Assembly (NCBI RefSeq): GCF_002174125.1
Contig: NZ_NEXX01000001.1
Span: 682,001-746,000, forward strand
From: Acinetobacter populi
Lineage (GTDB): Bacteria > Pseudomonadota > Gammaproteobacteria > Pseudomonadales > Moraxellaceae
Direction: 5' to 3'
Length of the DNA: 64,000 bases
Below the pieces are notes generated by a model that did no database searches, had not been told where the DNA came from, and saw nothing but the letters and a program-made list of their open reading frames with translations. Below, piece by piece: positions 18,240 through 27,699 of this stretch. The position numbers and the translations under genes are program-made. The stretch's first letter is position 1. Every line of letters starts with the position of its first letter.

Positions 18240-20375
18240 ATGAAAACATTTTTATTGGTACCGACAGCTGAAGGGATTGGACTGACCTCTGCATGCCTGG
18301 GCATGATACAGGCTTTTGATTGTATCGGCGTAAAAGCCAATTTTTTAAAACCATTCGCACAAGAAAAAAACAATAGTATTAGCCGAACTTCAGCACTGAT
18401 TTCTCATATTTATCAACGCCCGCAAGTCAATCCCATTAGCCATGAAAAAACCAGTCATATGGTCGGTATTGGTGAAATGGATGAACTACTCGAAGAAGTG
18501 GTCAGCCTACATCGTCATGTCTCTAAAGATCATGAAGTCATGCTGGTGGAAGGTCTGGTGCCAAATGCCAGCCAAAGCTATACCTCACAACTGAATGCAG
18601 CGTTGGCACAAGCACTGGATGCACGGGTGATTCTTATCAGTACTGCAGATTTGAATAATCCAGAATTAACCGCAGAGATTGTCGATAGTCATTTACGTCC
18701 GTTTGGTGGTGCAAATGCACATCGTACCGCTGGCGTGCTGTTTATGCGCAGCAAAGGTTTATCTGCCGAAAATGCACAAATTCCGGTGGCAACCGATCAA
18801 GGGTTACGTTTAACCAGCCAGATTGAAGGTTTTACCTCAGCCTTACAGCGCTTCTCGCCGTTACTTGGCAGCCAGCAATTTCCGATTATCGGTCTGGTGC
18901 CTTTTAGCCCAACCTTGAGTGTGCCGCGCACACTGGATATCGCTGCGGTCATTCAGGCAACATGGATTAATGAGGGAAATGCAGCACAAAGTCGTGTACA
19001 ACACAGTACGCTGATCAGTGGTCGTATCGAACATGAGCTGGATAAACTGGTGGCAGGCGAACTGCTGGTTGCATCAAGTGATCGTAGTGATGTGGTTCTG
19101 GCAAGTAGTGTTGCCGCGCTTAGCGGTGTTCCGCTTGCTGGGATTGTATTATCCAATAGCGAAAATAACCCAAATACTGCAATTCATGGCTTTGTCCAGC
19201 AAGCTTATAAAGCTGGCTTACCAGTCATGTCTACCGTTCTGGACAGCTTTCAGGCCATGCAGAATATTCAAAATATTGCCAATGAAGTCCCCATTGATGA
19301 TATCGAACGTGCTGAGCAAGTCACCCGTTTTGTTTCCAGCCATATTGATTTTGACTGGTTAAAACAGGAATGTGATGTTGAAAGCACCCCACGCCTGTCT
19401 CCTTCTGCCTTCCGTCATGAACTGGTACAAAAATCTATTGCAGCAAAAAAACGTATTGTCCTGCCAGAAGGCGCAGAACCGCGTACTGTACAGGCAGCGG
19501 TAATCTGTCAAAATCGTGGTATTGCCCAATGCGTACTGCTGGCAAAACCAGAAGAAGTTCAGGAAGTTGCCAAAGCACGTAATATTGAATTGCCTGCTGA
19601 TCTGGAAATTATCGATCCTGACAGTATTCGTGCAAACTATGTTGCCTCTATGGTTGAACGTCGTAAAGGCAAACTCAACGATTTACAGGCCAACGAACAA
19701 TTACAAGATACCGTGGTACTCGGTACCATGATGCTGGCATTGGATGAAGTCGATGGTCTGGTTTCTGGTGCAGTTCACACCACAGCCAATACAGTACGTC
19801 CGGCATTCCAGTTGATTAAAACTGCCCCTGAATACTCACTGGTGTCTTCTATCTTCTTTATGCTGTTACCGGATGAAGTCTATGTCTATGGTGACTGTGC
19901 CATCAACCCAGATCCAAATGCCGAAGAACTGGCTGAAATTGCGATTCAATCTGCTGATTCTGCATTGGCCTTTGGTATTGAACCCCGCATTGCCATGATC
20001 AGTTATTCAACTGGTGATTCCGGTGCAGGTGCAGGCGTTGACAAAGTACGTCAAGCCACCCAGATTGCCCAGCAACGTCGTCCGGATTTACTGATTGATG
20101 GTCCATTACAATATGATGCTGCCTCGGTAGAGAGTGTCGGTAAGCAAAAAGCGCCGAATTCCAAAGTTGCAGGTCAGGCCAATGTCTTTATTTTCCCAGA
20201 CTTAAATACCGGTAATACCACCTACAAGGCGGTACAACGTGCTGCCAATGTGGTCAGTGTTGGTCCGATGCTGCAAGGCTTGAACAAACCAGTCAATGAC
20301 CTCTCTCGAGGTGCATTGGTAGACGATATCGTATTTACCATTGCCCTGACTGCAATTCAGGCAACTCAAGGTTAA
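18240..20375 (+). CDS. pta: Phosphate acetyltransferase (long form)
   Basis: A 711-residue enzyme that converts acetyl-CoA + phosphate to acetyl phosphate + CoA, the partner of AckA. Three parts are visible. The N-terminal P-loop/BioD-like domain starts LLVPTAEGIGLTSACLG. A central DRTGG-type domain ends near residue 390. The C-terminal PTA_PTB catalytic domain (from about 395, LVQKSIAAKKRIVLPEGAEP) carries SGAVHTTANTVRPAFQ, MLLPDEVYVYGDCAINP and SYSTGDSGAGAGVDKV. Full-length, class II Pta. Confidence 0.96.
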   Translation: MKTFLLVPTAEGIGLTSACLGMIQAFDCIGVKANFLKPFAQEKNNSISRTSALISHIYQRPQVNPISHEKTSHMVGIGEMDELLEEVVSLHRHVSKDHEVMLVEGLVPNASQSYTSQLNAALAQALDARVILISTADLNNPELTAEIVDSHLRPFGGANAHRTAGVLFMRSKGLSAENAQIPVATDQGLRLTSQIEGFTSALQRFSPLLGSQQFPIIGLVPFSPTLSVPRTLDIAAVIQATWINEGNAAQSRVQHSTLISGRIEHELDKLVAGELLVASSDRSDVVLASSVAALSGVPLAGIVLSNSENNPNTAIHGFVQQAYKAGLPVMSTVLDSFQAMQNIQNIANEVPIDDIERAEQVTRFVSSHIDFDWLKQECDVESTPRLSPSAFRHELVQKSIAAKKRIVLPEGAEPRTVQAAVICQNRGIAQCVLLAKPEEVQEVAKARNIELPADLEIIDPDSIRANYVASMVERRKGKLNDLQANEQLQDTVVLGTMMLALDEVDGLVSGAVHTTANTVRPAFQLIKTAPEYSLVSSIFFMLLPDEVYVYGDCAINPDPNAEELAEIAIQSADSALAFGIEPRIAMISYSTGDSGAGAGVDKVRQATQIAQQRRPDLLIDGPLQYDAASVESVGKQKAPNSKVAGQANVFIFPDLNTGNTTYKAVQRAANVVSVGPMLQGLNKPVNDLSRGALVDDIVFTIALTAIQATQG

Positions 20376-20416
20376 TATGCGCTGAGTAGGGCGATGTTTG
20401 ACATCGCCATCTCCTT

Positions 20417-20456
20417 AAAAAAATCGATTGATGAATAAAGCATCAATTGATTTTTT
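20417..20456 (+). terminator. pta terminator
   Basis: AAAAAATCGATTGATG pairs with CATCAATTGATTTTTT around AATAAAG, ending in a T-run. A shorter GGCGATGT / ACATCGCC hairpin lies just upstream at 20390-20408. Confidence 0.6.
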
Positions 20457-20480
20457 ATAAAAATGCTCTTATAGTAGATA

Positions 20481-20912
20481 GTGACACAATTTCAGGATTT
20501 TTTTCCTTTTATGAATATTGAACCATCGCCCGCACATAAACCTAGTTTAGACGCAGTTTCAGATAAACATTCACAAATTAAAACATGTTTACATGTTGTT
20601 CAAGAAGCCCTTCTTGATGTTAAAGCAAAAGATATCATTGAATTCGATGTTTCGAATATCAGCAGCGTATCCGATGCCATCGTAATTGCTAGCGGTACCT
20701 CTACACGCCATGTTAAGGCATTGGCCGACAATGTTGCAGAAGAAGCACGTAAGGCTGGTTTTCGCCCGATTGGTATTGAAGGTGAACGCGATGCCGAATG
20801 GATTTTAATTGATCTCGGCTTTGTCGTTGTCCATGTCATGTTACCTACTACACGTAAATTTTATGACTTAGAAAGTCTGTGGCGTCCAGCCCCAGCAGAA
20901 CAATTTAGTTAA
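20481..20912 (+). CDS. rsfS: Ribosome silencing factor RsfS (RsfA/Iojap family)
   Basis: A protein of 143 residues from GTG 20481, or 133 from ATG 20511. RsfS binds ribosomal protein L14 and blocks joining of the ribosomal subunits in stationary phase. The family signature is complete: ALLDVKAKDIIEFDVS, SDAIVIASGTSTRHVKALAD, and GIEGERDAEWILIDLGFVVVHVML. The start is uncertain because neither candidate has a clear ribosome site. Single gene; neighbours such as nadD or rlmH, often found next to rsfS, are not here. Confidence 0.9.
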   Translation: MTQFQDFFPFMNIEPSPAHKPSLDAVSDKHSQIKTCLHVVQEALLDVKAKDIIEFDVSNISSVSDAIVIASGTSTRHVKALADNVAEEARKAGFRPIGIEGERDAEWILIDLGFVVVHVMLPTTRKFYDLESLWRPAPAEQFS

Positions 20913-20927
20913 ATCACTGCGTTACTC

Positions 20928-20955
20928 AATATGCGATCTTTATTGATCGCATATT
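20928..20955. terminator. Stem-loop between rsfS and convergent gene
   Basis: A perfect 11-bp inverted repeat (AATATGCGATC / GATCGCATATT) with a 6-base loop between the two convergent genes. It lacks a T-run; possible bidirectional terminator. Confidence 0.4.
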
Positions 20956-20963
20956 CCCCTCCC

Positions 20964-21659
20964 TTATTGTTTCTCTATCTCATGATATTGTTTTATCGGA
21001 TAGTGCCAGATTTGTTCTTGCCAATGCCCATTTACCAGTTTTCGGTCGATGATTTCCACTTCCTCGCCTGAAAGCATCAATACTTCACTATATTCTCGAC
21101 TTAACAATAAACCCTTTTGCGGCACAACCTCGTATTCGGAACGGGTATGATTACAGCAGCCACTTTTATTTAAGGTAATAATTCTCTTGGTGTCTGGATC
21201 AAGTCTAAACATACCTAGACTCTCTTGTGTCAGTCTTGATAGTTCTGCACTATAAATGAATTTCTGGCGTTTTCGATTCATTACATAAATATCATATGTC
21301 ACACCGCCATATGCTCCATAATTTCCATCTTGAATCGCAATATCTTCATTCCCGTCAAAATTAAAATCCCCAAAGATCACGCCACTTTGATTATCATATT
21401 TCAATAGATGATCCACATCGGATTGATCATGCTTAGGCAGATAAAAACTCAACTGTGTTGTGCTAAATTTCTGGAAAACCTGTGGCCTGCCTTTTTGCGA
21501 TAAAGTAATTTCTGCCTCTCCACTACATTCTTGCTGTACGCAACCAATCTCAATTCTGACATCATATAATTGGGAGGCATCATTGATCATCAATATTGCA
21601 GCATTTGTCGCTGATAGTCCTCCCATACATAATATTCCCATCAAAGATTTCCATATCAT
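20964..21659 (-). CDS. XAC2610-like secreted protein, copy 1
   Basis: A 231-residue protein with a signal peptide (MIWKSLMGILCMGGLSATNA). I start it at the ATG at 21659, which has AGGGGGT upstream and matches its paralogue, not at 21683. The domain resembles the XAC2610-related family: a calcium-type loop in GDFNFDGNEDIAI, GAYGGVTYDIYVM, and a conserved KSGCCNHTRSEYEV. In Xanthomonas, XAC2610 is the periplasmic immunity protein to a secreted lysozyme effector of the bacterial-killing type IV system. No such effector is visible here, so an immunity or lysozyme-inhibitor role is inference only. Paralogue of 21760-22449. Confidence 0.7.
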   Translation of the reverse strand: MIWKSLMGILCMGGLSATNAAILMINDASQLYDVRIEIGCVQQECSGEAEITLSQKGRPQVFQKFSTTQLSFYLPKHDQSDVDHLLKYDNQSGVIFGDFNFDGNEDIAIQDGNYGAYGGVTYDIYVMNRKRQKFIYSAELSRLTQESLGMFRLDPDTKRIITLNKSGCCNHTRSEYEVVPQKGLLLSREYSEVLMLSGEEVEIIDRKLVNGHWQEQIWHYPIKQYHEIEKQ

Positions 21660-21759
21660 GCCAATACCCCCTGTCTTTTTCATAATTAACAGATGAATTT
21701 AAATAAGATTTTCATCATAATTTTTAATATAAATCATGTACTTTTACCATACATCATAT

Positions 21760-22449
21760 TTAATTATCAGGATAAATATCTTTCAAAGGATATAATTTTA
21801 CAGTTTCTTTCCAGCGACCACGAATCAAGTCACGCTGAATAATTGCCACCTGATCATCACCTCTCATGGCATCTTCAATTGATTCTGATAATAGAACCAA
21901 ACCTTTTTTAGGTAGGACAGCATATTCCCGTTTTGCATGATAACAACATCCACCTTTACTGAATGTAATAATGCGCTGGCGTTTTGGATCGACTTGAAAC
22001 ATACCCAAGTTTTCAAAAGTTAAATCAGTTAATTCCTGACTAAATACAAACTTGTTTTTATTTTTATGATAAACATAAACCGCATAACTTGGACCATTAT
22101 AGGGGCCATTATTGCCATTGCGAATTGCAATATCCTCAGTGCCATCAAAATTAAAATCCCCAAACATTAATCCACTTTGATAGCCATACATTGGCCTTTC
22201 ACCTACAGTCGGCTGCCGATCCTCGGGCAAATAAAAATTTAAATCTTCGGATGTAAATTGCTGAAAAACTTTTGTTTTGCCTTTTTGGTATAAGACAATC
22301 TTTGCCTCACCGCCACACTTATCTTCTTCACATGCCACATCAATGCGAACATCATAAATTTGGGAAGCATCGGTAATCAAAAAAGATTCAGCCCGGGCAA
22401 TGGAAAATAATCCCATACACAATATGCCAATCATCATCTTCAATATCAT
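21760..22449 (-). CDS. XAC2610-like secreted protein, copy 2
   Basis: A 229-residue paralogue of the downstream gene, with signal peptide MILKMMIGILCMGLFSIARA and a GGGGAG ribosome site. It carries the same landmarks: GDFNFDGTEDIAI, GPYNGPSYAVYVY, SKGGCCYHAKREYAV. The two copies are about 50-60% similar by eye, so the duplication is not recent, and they are separated by a 100-base gap. Cys pairs are conserved between copies (CEEDKCGGEA versus CVQQECSGEA), suggesting periplasmic disulfides. Confidence 0.7.
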   Translation of the reverse strand: MILKMMIGILCMGLFSIARAESFLITDASQIYDVRIDVACEEDKCGGEAKIVLYQKGKTKVFQQFTSEDLNFYLPEDRQPTVGERPMYGYQSGLMFGDFNFDGTEDIAIRNGNNGPYNGPSYAVYVYHKNKNKFVFSQELTDLTFENLGMFQVDPKRQRIITFSKGGCCYHAKREYAVLPKKGLVLLSESIEDAMRGDDQVAIIQRDLIRGRWKETVKLYPLKDIYPDN

Positions 22450-22604
22450 GTTGCTCCCCTCATGCCAGCCAATTCATCACTCATTTTTAACATATCACTA
22501 TCAATATAAAAATCTTCGTCTTAAATATTCTTTCTACAATCTTATGTCTATCTATAAACAATTTAAACAACTTTTCAGATACTGTCTTCTATTAAATTTT
22601 CCAT

Positions 22605-22629
22605 AAAAAAAGCCATCCGAAGATGGCTT
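22605..22629 (-). terminator. Rho-independent terminator of pntB
   Basis: AAGCCATC (22610-22617) pairs with GATGGCTT (22622-22629) around a CGAA loop. Read on the minus strand it is followed by a run of seven T (22611-22605). Confidence 0.8.
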
Positions 22630-22657
22630 AATACAGTGTTATATTCTCACTCAACGA

Positions 22658-24127
22658 TCAATGCCCAGTCCCATTAATGGCTTTGGTCATATCCTCTACA
22701 ACTTTCTTGGCATCACCAAATACCATCATGGTTTTTTCGTTATAGAACAAGTCATTGTCCAGTCCGGCATAACCTGTTGCCATAGAACGCTTGATCACCA
22801 TAATTGTTCGTGCCTTATGCGCTTCAAGAATCGGCATACCATAAATCGGTGAGTTTGGATCATCTTTGGCAGCTGGGTTAACCACGTCATTGGCCCCAAT
22901 CACCAACACCACATCGGTTGCCGGAAAATCGGAATTGATTTCATCCATTTCCAGAATATCTTCATAAGGTACATCTGCTTCGGCAAGCAAAACGTTCATA
23001 TGCCCTGGCATACGACCTGCAACTGGATGAATGGCAAAACGTACTTTAACTCCCTGCTCTTTAAGCAAGTTGGCCAGTTCTTTCACTGCATTTTGTGCAC
23101 GACCCTGTGCCATACCATAACCCGGTACAATCACCACACTGTCTGCATTTGACATCAGGAAGCCGGCATCATCAGCAGAACCAGAACGATAGTTACGCTG
23201 TACCTGTGCACCATCTGCATTACTACTGGCAACAGCTGCACCGCCCATCGAGCCACCAAACAGTACATTGATGATGGAGCGGTTCATGGCTTTACACATG
23301 ATATAAGACAGAATTGCACCGGATGAACCAACCAGCGAACCAGCAACAATCAGCATGTTATTTTCAAGGGTGAAACCAATCCCAGCAGCCGCCCAACCCG
23401 AGAACGAGTTCAGCAAGGACACCACCACCGGCATATCACCACCACCAACTGGAGCAATCCACACCCAGCCAAATGCCAATGCCAGTATCGTCATCGCCCA
23501 GAACGCATTCATGTTGCCAGTTGAAAAGAAATAGAATCCGCAAACCAGCATTGCCAGAAAGATGATCGCCTGCACCGGTTTAACCCAGCCACCCGAAATG
23601 GTTTTGGCCCATTTTTTTGCAGCCAGTTTGCCATAGGCAAAAACTGAAGCCGTAAAGGTAATTGCACCAACAAAACACCCTACAAACAACTCAAATAAAT
23701 GGACTTTATTCATATGGGCATGTTGTACGCCCGCCGCATCAAGTGCCGTACCATTTTCTGCAAACAAGGCAACCAGCTGGTTGTTATGTAGAATCGCAGC
23801 AATCGCAATCAAAACTGCTGCCAAACCTACCAAGGAATGCATCAATGCCACAGTTTCCGGCATTTGTGTCATCGGTACGGTACGGGCACGAGCAATCCCC
23901 ACTACAGCACCTAAAACCATAGCACCGACAATCATCCAGATCACAGGATGATCGGCAACAAAGAATGTGGTGATCACGGCAATCGCCATAGCGATCATAC
24001 CGTAACGGTTACCGGCAATCGCTGTTTTGGGTCCGGATAAACCACGCAAGGTCAAAATAAAGAGTACAGCACCGATCAGGTAGAACCAATCCGCATAGCC
24101 TTTCATAAAATCATGAATAAATTCCAT
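22658..24127 (-). CDS. pntB: NAD(P) transhydrogenase subunit beta
   Basis: A 489-residue membrane protein, domains II and III of the proton-pumping transhydrogenase that uses the proton motive force to make NADPH from NADH. About eight membrane helices fill the first 300 residues (for example LFILTLRGLSGPKTAIAGNR). The NADP-binding domain III begins near 310, with VVIVPGYGMAQGRAQ (NADP-binding fingerprint), GRMPGHMNVLLAEA, and VVLVIGANDVVNPAAKDDP. Starts behind GAGGG, 3 bases after the pntA2 stop; ends at its terminator. Confidence 0.96.
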   Translation of the reverse strand: MEFIHDFMKGYADWFYLIGAVLFILTLRGLSGPKTAIAGNRYGMIAMAIAVITTFFVADHPVIWMIVGAMVLGAVVGIARARTVPMTQMPETVALMHSLVGLAAVLIAIAAILHNNQLVALFAENGTALDAAGVQHAHMNKVHLFELFVGCFVGAITFTASVFAYGKLAAKKWAKTISGGWVKPVQAIIFLAMLVCGFYFFSTGNMNAFWAMTILALAFGWVWIAPVGGGDMPVVVSLLNSFSGWAAAGIGFTLENNMLIVAGSLVGSSGAILSYIMCKAMNRSIINVLFGGSMGGAAVASSNADGAQVQRNYRSGSADDAGFLMSNADSVVIVPGYGMAQGRAQNAVKELANLLKEQGVKVRFAIHPVAGRMPGHMNVLLAEADVPYEDILEMDEINSDFPATDVVLVIGANDVVNPAAKDDPNSPIYGMPILEAHKARTIMVIKRSMATGYAGLDNDLFYNEKTMMVFGDAKKVVEDMTKAINGTGH

Positions 24128-24130
24128 TGA

Positions 24131-24454
24131 TTAGCCCTCTTTTTTCTTTTGCTTTGGCTTAAACATTTCCAGCATACGTGCCGTCACGGCAAAGCCACCA
24201 AAAATATTGATACTTGCCAGAAAGACAGCAATTGCACCCAGCACACTGACCACATTAATACTTTGAAATGCCACACTGCCTTCGACACCCAGCACAGGTA
24301 ATCCAACTGTCTGAATCATCGCACCAACAATAATGATCGAGGACAAGGCATTGGTCACCGCCATCAATGGCGTATGCAATGCAGGTGTAACCCCCCAAAC
24401 CACGTAATAGCCAACAAAAATAGCAAGCACGAAAATTGTAATCGTTTCAACCAT
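24131..24454 (-). CDS. pntA2: NAD(P) transhydrogenase subunit alpha part 2 (membrane part)
   Basis: A 107-residue protein with three membrane helices ([51 protein letters not shown]). It forms the domain II portion of the alpha subunit, encoded separately from the NAD-binding part as in Rhodospirillum-type operons. The TNALSS and [14 protein letters not shown] segments are hallmarks. Start supported by GGGAG 7 bases upstream. Confidence 0.94.
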   Translation of the reverse strand: MVETITIFVLAIFVGYYVVWGVTPALHTPLMAVTNALSSIIIVGAMIQTVGLPVLGVEGSVAFQSINVVSVLGAIAVFLASINIFGGFAVTARMLEMFKPKQKKKEG

Positions 24455-24465
24455 GAGGAATCTCC

Positions 24466-25593
24466 CTAACCACGCTTCAGCAGGACTTGACCGCCATGCG
24501 TGACCAATAATGCTTTTTGAATTTCATCGTCCTGATTCAGTTTTAATGCTTTATTTTCATCAAATAAAGTTTCAATAAAGTTCAATACGTTGCGCGCAAA
24601 GAGTGCCGAAGCTTCTGTAGCGACTGTCGAAGGAATATTCGGCACACCCAGAATCTTGACGCCATTTTCCGTGATCACGGTTTCACCAACTTTGGAGCCT
24701 TCAACATTGCCACCGCTTTCAACCGCCATGTCCAGAATGACCGAACCCGGCTTCATTTTTGCCACGGTTGCAGCATGAATTAAACGTGGTGCATTACGTC
24801 CCGGCAATAAAGCTGTTGTCACTACGATATCAGCATTGGAAACTGCCTTATCGACAATCGCCGCCTGATCCTGAATGTATTGTTCACCCGGGGTCCAGCC
24901 ATAACCATTTTTAGTCGCATCATCCGCCCGTTGTTGCTCTTCTGCCGACATTGGTACATCAAGCCATTTCCCGCCTAGAGACTCAACCTGCTCTTTAGCT
25001 GTTGGACGTAAATCGGTTGCTTCAACCACTGCGCCCAGACGTTTTGCTGTGGCAATGGCTTGTAAACCAGCAACCCCAACCCCCATGATCACCACGCGGG
25101 CAGGTTTTACCGTACCGGCAGCAGTCATTAACATGGGAAATAAACGTTGATATTCATTTGCAGCAAGCAACACTGCCTTATAACCTGACAGGTTTGCCTG
25201 CGATGACAACACATCCATGTTTTGCGCACGGGATAAAGTCCGTGGCAATAATTCAAGCGCAAATGCAGAGACATTCTGACTGGCAAAACGATCTAGTTCC
25301 GGATTGCGATAAGGATCAAACGTTGCTACAACAATACTATTGGCTTCAAGTTTTGAAATTTCGTCGCCATGTGGCGCACGAACTTTCAATACAATTTGAC
25401 TACCCTGATAGGCATTGTCGGTGATTTTGCCACCTGCCTGTTCATAAGCACTGTCGATATAAGCAGCCTTTACACCGGCACCACGTTCAACCACTACCGT
25501 ATGTCCGGCACTGGTCAGTTTTTTTACTGTTTCTGGTGTCGCTGCCACACGGTGTTCACCCGTGAGGGTTTCGGTTGGGATTCCGATCTGCAT
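24466..25593 (-). CDS. pntA1: NAD(P) transhydrogenase subunit alpha part 1 (NAD-binding)
   Basis: A 375-residue soluble domain I that binds NAD(H) in the transhydrogenase complex. Seen: the start [23 protein letters not shown] shared with alanine dehydrogenase, the dinucleotide fold [22 protein letters not shown] near residue 170, and [16 protein letters not shown] and [11 protein letters not shown] take ATG 25593, which lies 7 bases after GAGGA; an ATG two codons earlier is too close to that site. First gene of the pnt operon. Confidence 0.95.
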   Translation of the reverse strand: MQIGIPTETLTGEHRVAATPETVKKLTSAGHTVVVERGAGVKAAYIDSAYEQAGGKITDNAYQGSQIVLKVRAPHGDEISKLEANSIVVATFDPYRNPELDRFASQNVSAFALELLPRTLSRAQNMDVLSSQANLSGYKAVLLAANEYQRLFPMLMTAAGTVKPARVVIMGVGVAGLQAIATAKRLGAVVEATDLRPTAKEQVESLGGKWLDVPMSAEEQQRADDATKNGYGWTPGEQYIQDQAAIVDKAVSNADIVVTTALLPGRNAPRLIHAATVAKMKPGSVILDMAVESGGNVEGSKVGETVITENGVKILGVPNIPSTVATEASALFARNVLNFIETLFDENKALKLNQDDEIQKALLVTHGGQVLLKRG

Positions 25594-25835
25594 GAGCATT
25601 CCTCAAGCTAATTTACGTAGTCAAAGTATCATCCGTACTGCATCAGCACAGGATACTTCCCCCATATGAATATTTGATCACTGATTCTAATATGATTTCA
25701 AAAATAAATACTACCCATTATTTAGATAATAAATACTATTCATTCATAAATCATAGTGCTAAAATAAACTAAAATTTCCTATAATTTTAAGGTTTGTCCC
25801 ATTAAAGTAAGTACCCTCGTATAAAGGATAGACTC

Positions 25836-26744
25836 TTGAAACCTCTACACTGGGGCGCCAGTTTTGCTTTAATCGCAGCCTTTTTGTTTGCCAGTAAAGC
25901 GATTTTCATCAAGCAAGCCTATGCTTTATCCCCGCTGGTGAATGCCACCAACCTGCTTACTTTGCGAATGTTGAGTGCACTTCCCTTCTTTATCCTGCTG
26001 ATTTATTTCGCTCCAAAGCATAAAAACAATCTTTTGCTTAAGGATTGGCTGCTTTTGATTTTTGCCGGTCTGTTAGGCTACTACTTTGCCAGTTGGCTGG
26101 ATTTTATTGGTCTGATGTACATTAGTGCTTCATTAGAAAGGATTATTTTATTTTTATATCCCACGCTGACGGTTTTAGCCTCGACAGTCATTTTTAAACA
26201 CAAATTATCTTTAAAAATCTGGCTGGCTATTTTGCTTAGTTATAGTGGTACAGTGATTGTGATGCTGGCCGAGCATCAGGGTACGGGTTTTGGTCAAAAT
26301 ATCTGGCTTGGATCAAGTTTGGTTTTTGCCAGTGCGGTTGCTTTTGCAGCATATTTATTAATGACACCCCGATTGATTGAACGATTCGGTTCGTGGCGGT
26401 TTACCGGACTGGCCATGACCGTTGCCTGTCTCGGAACCATTGTGCATTATATGCTTGCCACACCACATCCAATTACAGCATTAATTTCGCTACCAATGGC
26501 GGTTTACGGCTATGGGATTGCCTTGGGATTTTTTGTCACGGTATTACCAACAATCTTACTCATGCAAAGTATTGTACGCATTGGACCATCCAGAGCGGCA
26601 ATGATTGGTGCAGGTGGGCCAATTTTTACCATTATACTTGCAGTGCTATTTTTGCATGAGCAGCTCAATGGCTGGCAATGGGTGGGCTGTGCCTTAAATA
26701 TCCTCGGTGTATTGATGGTCAGCTTTTCCAGCAAAAGAACTTGA
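25836..26744 (+). CDS. EamA/DMT-family transporter
   Basis: A 302-residue inner-membrane protein with ten predicted helices in two EamA repeats, each opening with a hydrophobic run (ASFALIAAFLFASKAIFIKQ at the start, NIWLGSSLVFASAVAFAAYL in the middle). Metabolite efflux is the usual role; the substrate is unknown. Starts at TTG 25836, which I accept because AAAGGA lies 8 bases upstream. 54 bases upstream of the LD-carboxypeptidase start and possibly cotranscribed with it. Confidence 0.85.
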   Translation: MKPLHWGASFALIAAFLFASKAIFIKQAYALSPLVNATNLLTLRMLSALPFFILLIYFAPKHKNNLLLKDWLLLIFAGLLGYYFASWLDFIGLMYISASLERIILFLYPTLTVLASTVIFKHKLSLKIWLAILLSYSGTVIVMLAEHQGTGFGQNIWLGSSLVFASAVAFAAYLLMTPRLIERFGSWRFTGLAMTVACLGTIVHYMLATPHPITALISLPMAVYGYGIALGFFVTVLPTILLMQSIVRIGPSRAAMIGAGGPIFTIILAVLFLHEQLNGWQWVGCALNILGVLMVSFSSKRT

Positions 26745-26798
26745 GTCCTCTGCTGTTTATGCCACACTATCCACATTTAAATTTTGACTTTAGTTGCC

Positions 26799-27677
26799 AT
26801 GAATATTCAGGTCATTGCCCCTAGTGCATGTGTAGATGCAGAACCCATTCAACTTGCACAGCAACATTTACAACAATTTGCTGTAAATACAATTTTATCG
26901 CCAAATATTTTTGCCCAACATCGTTATCTGGCAGGCACTATCGAGCAACGTATTAATGATTTAAAACAAGCTTGTGAAGATCCGAACATTGATGCCATCT
27001 GGTGTGGCCGTGGCGGTACTGGTGCGGCTCAGTTATTACCTTATCTGGATCACTGGATTTTAAATAAACCAATCATTGGCTATTCTGACAGTACTGTTTT
27101 ACTCAATTATGTAGCAAGACTGGGCGGGCAGGCTTTGCATGCACCGGTTTTTCAGGAAATTGCTGTTAAAAATCTTAATGACGTCATGCAGATTTCCAGT
27201 AATGCGCAGGAAGTGCTGGCTTTACTCAATCCTGTGTTGCAACAACAAAAAAATCATTATCCAGTTCAGCCTCTTAATACACATGCACAATCGACAAAAA
27301 CCATATCTGGGAAAATACTAGGCGGCAATTTGGCCACTTTATGCAGTTTACAAGGTACAGCTTGGGCATTGCGACTGGATCAACCCAGTATTTTATTACT
27401 GGAAGATGTAGGTGAACCATATTATCGGCTGGAACGCTTACTGGTACAGCTATTGCAAAGTATTGATCTCAACCATCTTCAAGCCGTTGTGCTAGGTGAT
27501 TTTTATCACTGTCCACAAAAAAATGTACCGCAAAGCATTGCCGAAATTTTTGCCGAACATTTAGATCCACTCAAAATTCCCATGTATCTGGGTGACTGGT
27601 TTGGTCATGGTGAAAATAATCGTCCATTCTGGATTGGGAAAGAAGCACATCTTCAGCAAACCAATTTATTGATCTAA
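26799..27677 (+). CDS. ldcA: Muramoyltetrapeptide (LD-) carboxypeptidase, S66 family
   Basis: A 292-residue cytoplasmic serine peptidase that removes the terminal D-Ala from tetrapeptides in murein recycling. The start is the ATG at 26799 (MNIQVIAPS); a TTG at 26784 is possible but has no ribosome site. Seen: WCGRGGTGAAQLLP, the nucleophile in IIGYSDST (Ser96), the catalytic Glu in LLLEDVGEPYYRLERLL, and the His in FGHGENN. Together with nagZ at 11153-12178 the window holds two steps of peptidoglycan recycling, but they are not one operon. Confidence 0.9.
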   Translation: MNIQVIAPSACVDAEPIQLAQQHLQQFAVNTILSPNIFAQHRYLAGTIEQRINDLKQACEDPNIDAIWCGRGGTGAAQLLPYLDHWILNKPIIGYSDSTVLLNYVARLGGQALHAPVFQEIAVKNLNDVMQISSNAQEVLALLNPVLQQQKNHYPVQPLNTHAQSTKTISGKILGGNLATLCSLQGTAWALRLDQPSILLLEDVGEPYYRLERLLVQLLQSIDLNHLQAVVLGDFYHCPQKNVPQSIAEIFAEHLDPLKIPMYLGDWFGHGENNRPFWIGKEAHLQQTNLLI

Positions 27678-27699
27678 TCATCTCACGTCATCTTTCATA

